In this document: positions 1 through 9,910 of the stretch, piece after piece | Layout: each line of letters starts with the position of its first letter | Position numbering within the stretch: the stretch's first letter is position 1 | Assembly: GCA_949987565.1 (NCBI GenBank) | Contig: OX465107.1 | Span: 10,793,721-10,857,720 of the forward strand | DNA from: Luidia sarsii | Taxonomy: Eukaryota > Echinodermata > Asteroidea > Paxillosida > Luidiidae | Length of the DNA: 64,000 bases | Direction of reading: 5' to 3' | Made by a program: the position numbers and the translations under genes | The notes under the pieces: generated by a model | Database searches by the model: none | Seen by the model: the letters and a program-made list of their open reading frames with translations, nothing else | Told to the model about the DNA's origin: nothing

Positions 1-832
1 GTAAGATGAACTCCAGCAGGGTGGCGATCTTGGTGGGGGAGAGGGAGGTTCGGTCAAACGGGTGCGGGTCCCCTTCCAGGCATTGCAGGGCTACTCTGCA
101 CACACCTTCAATGGGGACGTTGGTAAACAACGACGTGACATCGAAGGAAACCAATGTCTCGTGGCTGCCGATCCGTTGTCCGTGGAGGAATTGCACAAAG
201 GTCGTGGAGTTGGGCACCGTGTTCGTCGTGTTCCCGATCAACGGAGACAGGATTCCTGCCAGATACTTGGACAGGTCGTAAGCAAAGGAGCGTACGCAGG
301 AGACGATGGGCCTTAGGGTGTACCCGGTTTGTGGATCTTAGGCAAACCGTACATCCTGGGTGGTTGCTTGCCGGAGGGGCGGAGCTTCTGGTAAGTTCCA
401 TCGTCAAGATCCCTGGCCCTTTTTAGCTCCAGTAGCTGGGGCGTGATCTTTCTGCAAAGACAGTCGATGGGGTCCTTCGCCAGCTTGCGGTAGGGGCCCG
501 AGGTGATCAGTTCGTCCATCTTGCTCCGGTAGGTTTCCGCGTCAAGGATCACGCTAGCGCGGCCCTTGTCGGCGGGGGGGGGGGATCATGATAGAACAAT
601 CCTCCCGCAGAGACCTAAGGGCGACGCGCTACTCCCGGCTGATGTTGCTCCTCGTTGGACGTGGTCTTTGCAGGGTCGCATTCACCTCTCTGCAGACCAG
701 GTCGGCTGCCTCGGGGTCAAGCCTCTTCAATGCCGTCTCCACATTGGCCACGATCTCCGAAGCCGGAATGCAGTCAGGGGCGATGGCGAAGTTGAGGCCC
801 TCCCCCAGCAGTGACTCTTCGGTGGCGGACAC
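1..832 (-). pseudogene. Penelope-like element reverse transcriptase, N-terminal half, broken
   Basis: On the minus strand three open segments follow one another: about 832-629, 552-313 and 312-1. The middle one ends in YGLPKIHKPGTP, a hallmark of Penelope-like (PLE) reverse transcriptases. After a one-base frameshift near 316 the reading continues with LRPIVS, then a segment containing VSFDVTSLFTNVPIEG, the RT catalytic-A region (FDVxSLFTNVP). The first segment contains LLGEGLNFAIAP, typical of the region upstream of the PLE RT core. The element runs off the left edge of the window, so the palm remainder and any endonuclease are not visible. A G-tract at 577-586 separates the first and second segments and may be another frame break. 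Seen: order of motifs and frame breaks. Known: PLE RTs carry these motifs. Inferred: a dead copy. Confidence 0.85.
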
Positions 833-1089
833 TATTTTAGCTTATTTTCAATTTAAATCTTAATTATAATTGTAAGGAAGCGACACAGGGGGTGTCACTT
901 TGGGGGTTGGCGAACGTGAGCTCGCCAGGGGGAGGGAACGACTCCTCAGGGAAGAGCGACTGCTTCGATGGATTTGGGTGTCTCAATGCATCGTGAATCG
1001 TGATCAACTGGTTTATTTCTTCAACGACCTAAAAGGGTTACCAATAAAACAAATAAAAAAATAAAAAAATTGTAAGAGTCCGTCAAGAG

Positions 1090-2045
1090 TGGTCATTCGT
1101 TCGATGGGGACAGTTTCATGTCAACAAACTTTTCGTCTGTGGGTACCAGTGAATCTTGGGAGCGATTTGCTTTACACGATAGATAGATAGATTGTGCAGC
1201 AGCACGTGGTTGGGTTGCATGAGAAAGTAAAATCATAGAGCTATTAAAAGTTTGCGTGTTTGCGGGTGCCTTTTCAAAGTCGTAACAATGCCCCGAAAGG
1301 AGAAAGCTTAACAGCAAAACAAGCTACTACTTCACGATACAGCACAAAAATGTCACAAACTTTATTCCTTTTTTCAGGTAGGCCTACAAACGTTTTGCAA
1401 ATTATTCTCAATTTTTTGGACGAGATCTGAGAAGGTCTTTGCACACCGAGCCCACATCATGATACCTTGACAGCATGGACTATTCTATTAGGAATGAGAG
1501 GGGTGCGACTTTATACAATAATAAGCTCCGATAATATTCTCGTTTAGGGTGGACCTACATGTAGCTGCTTAAAAATCCATCTTTACAAAACATGTAGACT
1601 ATTTAGAATCCTTTCGATTTTGATTTTTTTTGTGAGGATCTATTTTCAGATATTTTTGTTATCACGCTGACTATAGCAGTAGCACTCCGGCAATACCTGA
1701 ATCAGGTAATGGTACAGTTCATGTTCTGTGAGAAGGTGTGTTGGTTGCTGACTAAAACCTATTTTAGACGTCATTTTTATGTTGGAAAATCAACTTTTAT
1801 AGGCATTGTGGTCCCACAGAAACGATGATATAGGCCTAATTACATGTAGTAGGAGACCTAAAACAATGACTCAGTGCCTTCTGCGCCTAATTTCAAAGTA
1901 TTTTAATATGATGCCCAAGATTTTTTTTACGATTGCCTTGAAGCCCTTCAAAAATTGCAGAAATTGCCATGAAGCCCTTAATTTGCCGAAATTTAGAGGC
2001 AAAAATTGCCGTGCCCTTTTTAACCCAGAGTTCCTGCCCTGCGCA
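1090..2045. repeat. Dispersed repeat family X, copy A (uninterrupted reference copy)
   Basis: About 950 bp shared with 52918-53205 (partial) and with 57060-59582 (interrupted by two insertions). Shared landmarks are the GTGGGTACCAGTGAATCTTGG block near 1139, an ACGTGGTTGGGTTGC block near 1204, the GACAGCATGGACTATTC block near 1468, and a right part rich in TTGCCxTGAAGCCCTT words ending in TTCCTGCCCTG. Short ORFs here recur in the other copies only because the repeat recurs. No protein is recognised. This copy is valuable as the pre-insertion state for two elements nested in copy C. Confidence 0.75.
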
Positions 2046-2309
2046 TGGAACTATTTTTCTTTACGCAGATGTAATGATCAGTGCATTGTCTGTCCCAAGC
2101 GTGGGAACTGACATTTCCGATGCATGCGATTGCTATGATCAGAATAATTGGACCTTGGCTCCATGTGTGGAGACCCTTTCTCCACGCACCTCCACGTGTG
2201 GGATCCCACGTGTGTGATCACTTACTTTTGAGCTGTACTGTAGCAATGTTGCTACATTCTGGTTTTACATTTGGGTTTCATCTAGGCTATAAGGGCCCCC
2301 TGCACTAGC

Positions 2310-3704
2310 TCTCGCGAAGCTGGAAAAGGAGGTTTCGCTAGGCCGCATGGCAGGCCCATTTCAAACCAGCCCAATTGCTAACCTTAGAATTTCTCCTATA
2401 GGCCTTGTCTCAAAGTCGGAGCTAGGTACTGTAGCTTTAGGCTCATACACCACCTTTCTCATCCCGAGTTGGAATCTGTCAATGACGGCATTGACAAACA
2501 GATGTGCTCAGTGCACTACACCTCCTTCGACGATGCTGTTAACCTAGTAGTTAGCGTGGGGAAGGGCACTCTCCTGGCTAAAGCTGACATAAAAACCACC
2601 TTTCGTCTCCTCCCAATCCACCCTGACGATTTTTGCCTACTTGGCATTAAGGTTCAGGATAAGATATTTGTTGACAAACGCTCCCTATGGGGGCCGCATG
2701 TGCACCTGTTATTTTGAGCATTTCTCCACCTTTGTGGAATGGGCTGTGCGCAGATGGACAGGCTCCAACCACTTTTGTCATTACTTTGACGATTTTCTAT
2801 TAGTTGAAGGAGACAGATACAAAGGAAGCTCTTTCCTGTCAGAAATTGCTAGATTTTTTCACCCAAGTATGTTCAGAACTCGGGGTACCCTAAATAGCAG
2901 ATAACAAGACAGTCCTTCCCACAACACAGCTTACATTTTTGGGCCTTGAAATTAACAAACAGTGTTCATTCCCAGCGGAAAAATCCACAACATCTCCAAA
3001 AAGATTCAGGATGCACTTAAGTCATCCAAGATCACACTTACCGGTAGAACCCTTCAATCACTCATTTGATCCCTATCCTTTGTGTGCCGTGCTGTCGCCC
3101 CTGGGGAAGCCTTCCTCAGGCAGCTGATCGACTCCACAAAATATGCGCAACGACTTTGGCACTTTGGTTCGCTTCTCAGTGGGGGCCAAGGAGGACCTCC
3201 ACATGTGGCAGGTGTTCCTTCTCAGCTTCCATGGTAGAACTGCTATCCCCGACCAGTTTGGGGCAATTGATGAAGACCAATGCTAGCGCTGGCATTTGCT
3301 TTGGGGGTTATTTTATGAGCGAGTGGTTCAATGGGGTTTGGCCGCAGCCTGTACAGGATAGTAACCACTCTATTGCATGGCTGGAGTTCTTCCCAGTGGT
3401 CATAGCTTTTTCGCTTTGGGTCAAAACCCTCGCTGGAAAAAAGGATTGTAATTCGGTCAGAAAATGCGGCCGTGGTTGCCATCATTAACAATCTTCAAAA
3501 TGTGGGCAAATTATGAAACTGGTTCGCTTTTTTGTCCTCCAATGCCTCAAATTCAATGTCAGCGTTAAGGCCAGTCACATCCCCGGAATCTATAATGATA
3601 TCGCTGATGCACTCTCCCGTTTGCAGATGAACAGGTTCCGGGAGACAGCGCCCTCACCAGCAATGGACGAGCTAGAGGTCCCGCCATTTCTATGGAAGTT
3701 ATAA
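2310..3704 (+). pseudogene. DIRS/Ngaro-like retrotransposon reverse transcriptase and RNase H, decayed
   Basis: A frame-broken coding region. It starts with an RT entry motif (EKEVSLGRMAGPF, then ISPIGLVSK near 2319-2410), followed at 2469-2717 by SFDDAVNLV, GTLLAKADIKTTFRLLPIHP (RT block A, with the catalytic D in ADIK) and DDFCLLGIK. A frame shift leads into 2641-2904 with HYFDDFLL, the YxDD-type block. The segments at 2939-3488 correspond to the connection and RNase H regions. At 3513-3704 comes SHIPGIYNDIADALSRLQM, the terminal RNase H signature of DIRS-order elements. I see no tyrosine recombinase, so assignment to Ngaro versus another DIRS-order group is inference. At least four frame changes make it a pseudogene. 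Confidence 0.75.
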
Positions 3705-3929
3705 ACTTCCCTGTGGGATTCCTTCGCGGGTAGTACTTGGGATACGTAGAGCAAGGCCCACTGGTCCTCTCTTGCAGTCCATTCATACATAAGGCCAGAA
3801 AAAATCCTTTCCCTTCCTCCCTCGACAGGTGTAATTATTGACCATGCCCAATTCTTGCCATCCGGGTCTATCCCAACCCCTGGCTCTCTTCTTCTCATTC
3901 TGCCCTTGTCTCTGCTTTCTCTTGCAGGT

Positions 3930-4612
3930 TCCCCTTGCACCTGGGTGATCGGTGACAGCATTGTCTATCATGCTGGAGCAAAGTCATCCCACCAGTCTTC
4001 GGCCGGTCTACTCACATGGCGGGGTGTGCGGGCAGCAAAGATCTCATCTATGCTTCATTCAGTCAGATCAGAGCTGAAGCACTGCACGTAATGCGCAGTG
4101 CATACCCAAGTAGTGTCCTGTTATTGCCATGCTGAGTTGTTTATTCGTATTCGCAAGATGGAGTCGGAGGACAAAACGACAGCAGTGAGTGATCGATCCT
4201 CCCGATTTGACACCTTTCGACTTAAATGTGAAAGGATCCGCCAGTATTTGGCTACTAAAAGCTACGCATCCAACCTAACGGTGTTTACTTTGTACAGTGC
4301 TATATTGGGAGCTCGAATTAGTGTTCTGGAACGAGAAACAATATTAGCGTAAAGGGCACCCGCACGCCTCAGTTCACCCACCCATCTTAGCACGCCGCCC
4401 ATTTCAGCAGGTTGTCGCTATGTGCTCAGATGGGTGGTGACGCCACCCACCCATTTTAGCACGGCCACCCACTTCAGACCGTGACACCGGTCCCCAACAC
4501 CATTGTTGTCCACCTCGGGACTAATGACCTTTTCTCAATCCCTGTTAAGGAAATCCGGGGGAGGTTGGAGTAGGGCCTCCGGGGCTTGCGGCACATGCTC
4601 CTACATACAGTA
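3930..4612 (+). pseudogene. SGNH/GDSL-hydrolase-like domain remnant of the same retroelement, split in two
   Basis: Block I of an SGNH hydrolase is readable near 3938-3975 as TWVIGDSIVYHAG, with the GDS nucleophile motif. Block III is readable near 4498-4560 as PNTIVVHLGTNDLFSIPVKE, with the GTND motif. Between them lie about 500 bp that do not read as the intervening domain, including short repeats of CACCCACCCAT(C/T)TTAGCACG near 4375-4470, so the domain looks interrupted. SGNH-type esterase domains are known cargo of some retrotransposons, and this one sits directly downstream of the RNase H remnant. A block V DxxH motif was not found. Non-functional as read. Confidence 0.55.
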
Positions 4613-4638
4613 CCGATCGAAATTATGATCACATTACG

Positions 4639-4840
4639 CGTAACGATATACGCATATTGCGCTACGCGTACTACGCAAAAATAGCTGCAATTCTGCTCAG
4701 AAGATTTACTGTGAAAATCTGCTTAGCAGAATTGTGCCGTACGCGTATTTGCCACAATACGCGTTAGCAGCCTCACTGTGCCAGATTACACAAGTCTATA
4801 CGCGTAACATTCGCGCTGGTTACGCGTATCAATTGCGTAT
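4639..4840. repeat. Hairpin-forming sequence with repeated ACGCGTA words
   Basis: TACGCGTA-type words recur through this stretch. Near 4690-4737 is a near-perfect stem: CAATTCTGCTCAGAAGATTT faces AAAATCTGCTTAGCAGAATTG across a loop of a few bases. This looks like a small palindromic non-autonomous element lying between the DIRS-like relic and the big palindrome. No target duplication could be fixed. Confidence 0.4.
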
Positions 4841-5435
4841 TCTTTGGAAAGCCGCGATGCGCAGGATCAGCGGGGTGGTCTCCACGCCGGCCGCTAGCCA
4901 AATGCGTGGAGGAATCAACGCAGTGCGGCCCAGATCAGAAGGCTTTAAGTAACGGTGCCGAACATTCAACTTTCCACCCTATAGGTTGGCCGAATCCAGC
5001 CAATAAGACAGCGGTACTTTAATGCAACGTACAGGAGTGCCGACAGTTCCCTTCTTTCTTTGTGTACACCGCCACGGCTTTTCCATGTCGGCCTCAAAGG
5101 TTGCGGTAGCAATTCTCTCCCACTCCTGCACGCCCCCCTCCCTGCCCAGTTTTCTGGGGGTGTGGCGGGCTCAACTCTCAACTCTCAATTAAATCCCCCT
5201 CTGCTAGAAAAAGTGGTCGAAATGACTTCATATGGATGACGTTGACGTTGACTAGAAATTAAATACTCCAACTCTTGGTTAATGACAGGATCAGAGTTTT
5301 AGGTTCTGCCGAGCGTTTGTTTCTTCCGACACCCAACACAGTGGGCCTAGCTACATGTATAGTGTGAACCCTGGCTCTGAAGTTTCCGTTAGTTTACCAA
5401 CAAAAGAAAACGAAACGAAAACTACATAGCACAAT

Positions 5436-5705
5436 ATGGCTGCAACTATACAGTTTGGAAAAAATCCCATCTTGGAGAAAACAGAGGAGTGTCTTTTTAC
5501 AATAAATCCGCCCATTTCATTGGCTAGAAGCTTTTCTCCCTGTCAGACTGGTGAACCCGCAGTGAACGTCCTCCACAAAATGTCGGCTGCCAAACTCAAA
5601 GAAATCCATTCTACCGCCTTTCTAGTTGCACTGGAGGCCCAACACTCCAACCATGGATGGGTTTTTCTTTACTTACTTTCTTTTCTTCAAAAAGTGGGCT
5701 TTTAA
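5436..5705 (+). CDS. Repeat-borne ORF of unknown function (copy 1 of 3)
   Basis: An 89-residue ORF starting MAATIQFGKNPILEKTEECL, followed by NPPISLARSFSPCQ and then a SAAKLKEI motif. It lies in the outer left arm of the palindrome. The NPPISLARS core recurs at 6014-6256 and, on the other strand, at 8553-8834. Preservation of the same frame in three diverged copies is suggestive but may simply reflect copying. I recognise no family, membrane segment or catalytic motif. The C-terminal third (HGWVFLYLLSFLQKVGF) departs from the other copies. Confidence 0.2.
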   Translation: MAATIQFGKNPILEKTEECLFTINPPISLARSFSPCQTGEPAVNVLHKMSAAKLKEIHSTAFLVALEAQHSNHGWVFLYLLSFLQKVGF

Positions 5706-6013
5706 TCCTCGGGAGGTGAATATTATTTCCGAGATTTTAAGGGATCGTCATTGTTTGTTGTGTTGTCCCACATTAATGTTTCCATCAGCATTTCCATTTT
5801 AACACTGTTCTCTTTATAGTTGGGCATTTAATAGCTTCCGATTTCCTTTTTTTCGTTTAATTTCCATCATCAGTTCCATTTTGTTACCTAGTTGGGCATT
5901 TAATAACTTCCGACTTACTTTTGAATTGAAATCAGCGTCAAATGTTTTCATTTATTCTTGTTCGTGTTGGTCCCTCATCTGATGAGTACAAAAACACCTC
6001 TGCGTGAACACGA

Positions 6014-6256
6014 TTGCAGACTGATGACCGTCGACGAAAAGGTTTGATAAAAAAAAGTCCCATCCAAAAGAAAACTGAAAAGTGTCTACTGAGAAATCCG
6101 CCCATTTCATTGGCTAGAAGCTTTTTCTCCCTATCAGATACAGACGATGAACCAATCAGCGAACGCCCTCCAGGAAATGTCGGCTGGCAAACTCAAAGAA
6201 ATGTTTTTGCCGCCGCCACCCCCCCCCCCACCCCCCTCTTAACAATGGGCCCATAG
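6014..6256 (+). CDS. Repeat-borne ORF of unknown function (copy 2 of 3)
   Basis: 80 residues with RNPPISLARSFFSLSD in the middle, matching the ORFs at 5436-5705 and 8553-8834, then a frame change and a proline-rich stretch encoded by a C-tract near 6220-6240. It lies in the inner left arm of the palindrome. Probably not a functional gene. Confidence 0.15.
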   Translation: MQTDDRRRKGLIKKSPIQKKTEKCLLRNPPISLARSFFSLSDTDDEPISERPPGNVGWQTQRNVFAAATPPPTPLLTMGP

Positions 6257-6559
6257 ACGTCGAACGTCAGGGGATTATTTTCAGGACGGAGGGTACTTTT
6301 AATTCTTGGGACGTGAATATTTACTTCCAAAGTTCCAAGGGATCATAAATTATGGAGATAATCCGGACATGCAACTTGGACTTCACATTAATTTGGGTGT
6401 TTAATTGTTAAGCCTATGCAACTAGGCTACCTCTGAGGATGTGAATTGCGAAATCTTAGGATATGGTGAGCTTTCATTCCTGCTGCAACCCTATTGGTTT
6501 GGATTCTTAGCAATCGGGGATGTGAAATTATATCTGGAAATGTTGGTGCGTAAATCGAA

Positions 6560-6832
6560 GTACATGTACAGTGCATGTACATGTACAACCTTATTCTTGT
6601 TTTTGCCACTTTCCGATGTACATGTATCAAACCCAACATAATGGTCACCTCAAATAAATGAATGAAAGGGGATCGAAACAACAACGGAAAATTCGGGGTT
6701 AGCATTTTTGTCTACTCATTTACAGAGACATTGTACATGTACACATGTACATGTACAGGGTACGTACATGTACAGTACATGTACTGCCCTGTCATGTACA
6801 GTACATGTACTGCCCTGTCATGTACAGTATTG
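6560..6832. repeat. GTACATGTAC microsatellite-like tract
   Basis: Repeated TGTACATGTACA and TGTACAGTACATG words, each self-complementary, in the inner left arm of the palindrome. A tandem duplicate TACTGCCCTGTCATGTACAG is seen near 6780-6828. Confidence 0.8.
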
Positions 6833-7129
6833 TCTGTAATAGTCACCTCATATAACAAAATGGGGATTGAAACAACGGAAAATTAGGAGTTGTCATTTTT
6901 GCTTACTCTCATTCATTTCAGTCTGCACCATTACATAGTGCGTCCCTGCATTAAATTTAAGGCTCGTCTGCAATAATAACGTTGACCCGCGCGCGCTCAA
7001 CAAGCTGCTGTTCTAGTTCTGACAATGTATAACATTTCACTGGAGCTTGCCAGCTCTTACTGATTTGCATGCATTGCTTGTTGAGCACGGGTTATGGTAT
7101 AAACGAATTTAATGCAGGGAGGCGCTATG

Positions 7130-7235
7130 TACTACAGTAAATACAGTACATAACATTAATACTGTACAGGGTATGTAATGTACGTGTACTGTACATGTAT
7201 GTACAGTACACGTACATTACATGTACATGTACAAT
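7130..7235. repeat. GTACATGTAC tract near the palindrome centre
   Basis: A run of self-complementary GTACATGTAC words beside the centre of the 4.6-kb inverted repeat. It shares the ACAGGGTATGTA word with the tract at 7885-8100. Confidence 0.75.
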
Positions 7236-7704
7236 GCCTCCGTAAAATGACAGTAGATGAAAAAAATAAAACACTAATCCAGAATTTTCCGTTGTTGTTT
7301 TGATCCCCTTTTATTTATTCAAGGTGACCATTACCAGGAATCTCGTGCATGGTTTAAAGGCTTTGATCCAGACTCATGTCATCAAAATCGAATGAATGTT
7401 GCGGGGGGTTGATACATCGGAAAGTGGCCAAAATAGATTAAAGTTGTACATGTACTTCTATTATTAAGTTTGACCATCAAAGTTTCCAGAGATAATTTCA
7501 CATCCCGCCTGCTAAGAATCCAAACCAAAAAGGGTTGCAGCAGGGGGAAAAGGCTTAACATATATCCTAAGAATTCGCAATTCACATCTTCAGAGGTAAA
7601 TATTCACGTCCCGAGAATTAAAAGTACAGTACATAGGCGTTCAGATCCCTCCATGTCTATGATGCAATTCAATGAATCAGCAGAGATTATTCTCACCAGC
7701 AACC

Positions 7705-7733
7705 CACGGACGTGTATAATATACACGTCCGTG
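7705..7733. repeat. 13-bp perfect inverted repeat with 3-nt loop
   Basis: CACGGACGTGTAT and ATACACGTCCGTG flank AAT. This compact perfect hairpin lies within the palindrome's inner right side and is not obviously mirrored on the left arm. Confidence 0.8.
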
Positions 7734-7884
7734 CAGCAACCCCCAAAAACTTTGTGGTCAGAGGTCAAACGTATGGCCAATGCATGCAAATCAGTTGAGC
7801 TCGCGCGCTCTAGAAAATGTTATACATTATCAGAACTAGAACAGCAGCTTGTTGAGCACGGGTTGTGTGCAGGGACGCGCTATG

Positions 7885-8100
7885 TACAGTACTATACTTC
7901 AGTACATACAATGTACAGTACATGTATACATGTACAAAATGTACATGTACAGTACATAATACTGTACAGGGTATGTACTGTATGTACAGTGTGTACATTA
8001 TTATGTACATTACATATTCATGTACATGTACATGTACAAGTACGTGTACATGTACGTGTACGTGTACATGTACACGTACATTGTACATGTACACTGTACG
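7885..8100. repeat. GTACATGTAC microsatellite tract, longest in window
   Basis: Over 200 bp of alternating GTACAT, GTACGT and CAGTACAT words. The valine-histidine-rich ORFs predicted on both strands here (about 7810-8135) are artefacts of this repeat and are not annotated as genes. Confidence 0.85.
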
Positions 8101-8552
8101 ATGCCTCCGTAAATTACAGTAGACAAAATTGCTAAACCAGAATTTTCCGTTGTTGTTTCGATCCCCTTTTATTTATTCAAGGTGACCATTACCAGGAATC
8201 TCTTGCATAGTTTAAAGGCTTTGATCCAGGCTCATGTCATCAAATTCGAATGAATGTTGCGGGGTTTTAATACATCGGAAAGTGGCCAAAAAGAATAAAG
8301 TTGTACATGTACTTCTATCAAAGATTCTAGATATAATTTCACACCCCGCCTGCTAAGAATCCAAACCAAAAAGGATTGCAGCAGGGGAAAGGCTTAACAT
8401 ACATCCTAAGAATTCACAATTCACATCTTCAGAGGTAGCCTCAGGTTCCATAGGCTTGGACAAAAATTAAACACCCAAATTAATGTCCAAGTTGCATGTC
8501 TGGATTATCTCCATAAATGGTTACGATCCCTTGGAACTTGGGAAGTAAATAT

Positions 8553-8834
8553 TCACGTCCCGAGAATTAAAAGTACCCTCCGACCGGAAAATAATCTCCT
8601 GGCGTTCGACGTCCGTGGACCCATTGTTAATAGGTTGGGGGGGGCGGTGGCGGCAATTTCTTTGAGTTTGCCAGCCGATATTTCCTGGATGGCGTTCGCT
8701 GCTGGGTTCGCCGTCTGCATCTGACAGGGAGAAGAGCTTCTAGCCAACGAAATGGGCGGATTTCTTGTAAAAAGATACTCCTTGACTTTCTCTGTGATGG
8801 GATTTTTTTGCAACCTGTATAGTTCTAGCCACAT
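8553..8834 (-). CDS. Repeat-borne ORF of unknown function (copy 3 of 3)
   Basis: 93 residues on the right arm, starting MWLELYRLQKNPITEKVKEY, then RNPPISLARSSSPCQ and an ISAGKLKEIAAT motif. It is the mirror partner of the ORF at 5436-5705. No known family recognised. Its value is as the third witness for testing whether the shared frame is under selection. Confidence 0.2.
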   Translation of the reverse strand: MWLELYRLQKNPITEKVKEYLFTRNPPISLARSSSPCQMQTANPAANAIQEISAGKLKEIAATAPPNLLTMGPRTSNARRLFSGRRVLLILGT

Positions 8835-9044
8835 AGTGCTGTGGTTTTCGTTTCGTTTTCGTTTGTTGCTAAACTAGCTGAAACATCAGAGCCAGGGTTC
8901 ACGCTATTTGCCTACTGTGTTGGGTGTCGGAAGAAAAACTGGTCCTGTCATGGACTAAGAGTGGGAATATTAAATTTCTAGTCCACGTCAACGTCATCCC
9001 TCCATCAAGTCATTTCGACCACTTTTTTCTAACAGAAGGTGATT

Positions 9045-9225
9045 TAAAATTTAGTGGGCCTGACGTTTCAATCCTAGCTGGACCTTTCTCAAAGGCAGAG
9101 TGACAAGGACAACAGATACATGTACACGAAGGAAGGGGAAAGAGAGTGAATAGGACACGGATGAGAAACAAAGGACAAAGAGTAAAGCTGGTAGGGTGAA
9201 GGTGATTCAATTGAGAGTTGAGACC
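9045..9225 (-). mobile_element. PLE 3'-end fragment with hammerhead-like motif, inserted in palindrome arm
   Basis: Read on the minus strand, this contains the pyrimidine-rich PLE 3' untranslated stretch followed by CTTTGAGAAAGGTCC, AGGATTGAAACGTCAGGCCC and ACTAAA. The same end is found at 27325-27400 and 61710-61760 (plus) and at 26643-26765 and 55344-55380 (minus). The opposite palindrome arm lacks it, so it arrived after the inverted repeat formed or is specific to this arm. Confidence 0.75.
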
Positions 9226-9534
9226 GCCCGCACCCCCAGAAAACTGGCCAGAAAGGGGGGTGTGTGTGCAGGATGAGTGGGAGAGAATTTTATACCGCAA
9301 CCTTTGAGGTCGACATGAAAAGCCGTGGCGGTGCACACAGAGAAAGCCGGGAACTGTCGGTACTCCTGTACGTTGAAGATTAAGTACTGCTGTCTTATTG
9401 GCTGGATTCGGCCAACCTATAAGGTGTACAGTTGAATTTTCGGCACCGTTACTACAGCGTTTTGATCTGGGCCGCACTGAGTTCTGATTCGTCCACGCAT
9501 TTAGCTAGCAGCCGGCGTGGAGAACCCCCCCCCC

Positions 9535-9910
9535 TCCCCGTGCTTGTCACGCCCCCGCGCATTTACCCCGCAGACCCACGAATTTATGTGTGTGTGGTGC
9601 GGTGGATTCCCCCCACTTTAGCGCGTGCCACGCCCCCGCGCTAGCCTCGCGGACCCACGACTTTAGCGCGCGGGGTGCGTGTAAACCCCCCCTTAGCTCG
9701 AGCCACGCCCCCACGCACTTACCTCAAAAGCCCACGACTTTAGCGCGCGGGGTGCGCGTAAACCCCCCTTAGCTCGAGCCACGCCCCCCCCCGCACTTAC
9801 CTCAAAAGCCCACGACTTTAGCGCGCGGGGTGCGCGTAAACCCCCCTTAGCTCGAGCCACGCCCCCCTGCACTTACCTCAAAAGCCCACGACTTTAGCGC
9901 GCGGGCCCGC
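9535..9910. repeat. GC-rich minisatellite, about 75-80-bp unit
   Basis: Units of CCCACGACTTTAGCGCGCGG, then GTGCGCGTAAACCCCCCTTA, then GCTCGAGCCACGCCCCC recur at about 9590-9905, at least four times including diverged first copies. It abuts the right end of the palindrome. Proline/arginine-rich ORFs over it are repeat artefacts. Confidence 0.8.

Larger units (their letters stand above)
4872..9529. repeat. Giant imperfect inverted repeat (about 4.6 kb palindrome)
   Basis: The left end near 4879-4910 reads GTCTCCACGCCGGCCGCTAG, and the right end near 9503-9524 is its near reverse complement. Similarity continues inward through the GTGCGGCCCAGATC, CCGCCACGGCTTTTC (5069) and GAACCCTGGCTCTGA (5368) landmarks, with mirror partners near 9470, 9322 and 8893. 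The inner left arm (6060-6720) mirrors 8800-8120, and part of that inner segment is present again at 7250-7600. Fold-back DNA of this size would give a very long hairpin transcript. The right arm carries a later PLE 3' fragment at 9045-9225 that the left arm lacks. No transposase is recognised inside. Confidence 0.75.

Noticed and set aside
7470..8135. 221-codon ORF on the plus strand (and a 94-codon ORF on the minus strand) rich in Val/His/Cys/Thr
   Set aside because: The frame runs through GTACATGTAC microsatellite, and both strands give similar low-complexity frames. Its non-repeat part lies in palindrome arm DNA.
9432..9772. Proline-rich ORFs
   Set aside because: They read through the GC-rich minisatellite and differ in frame between units.
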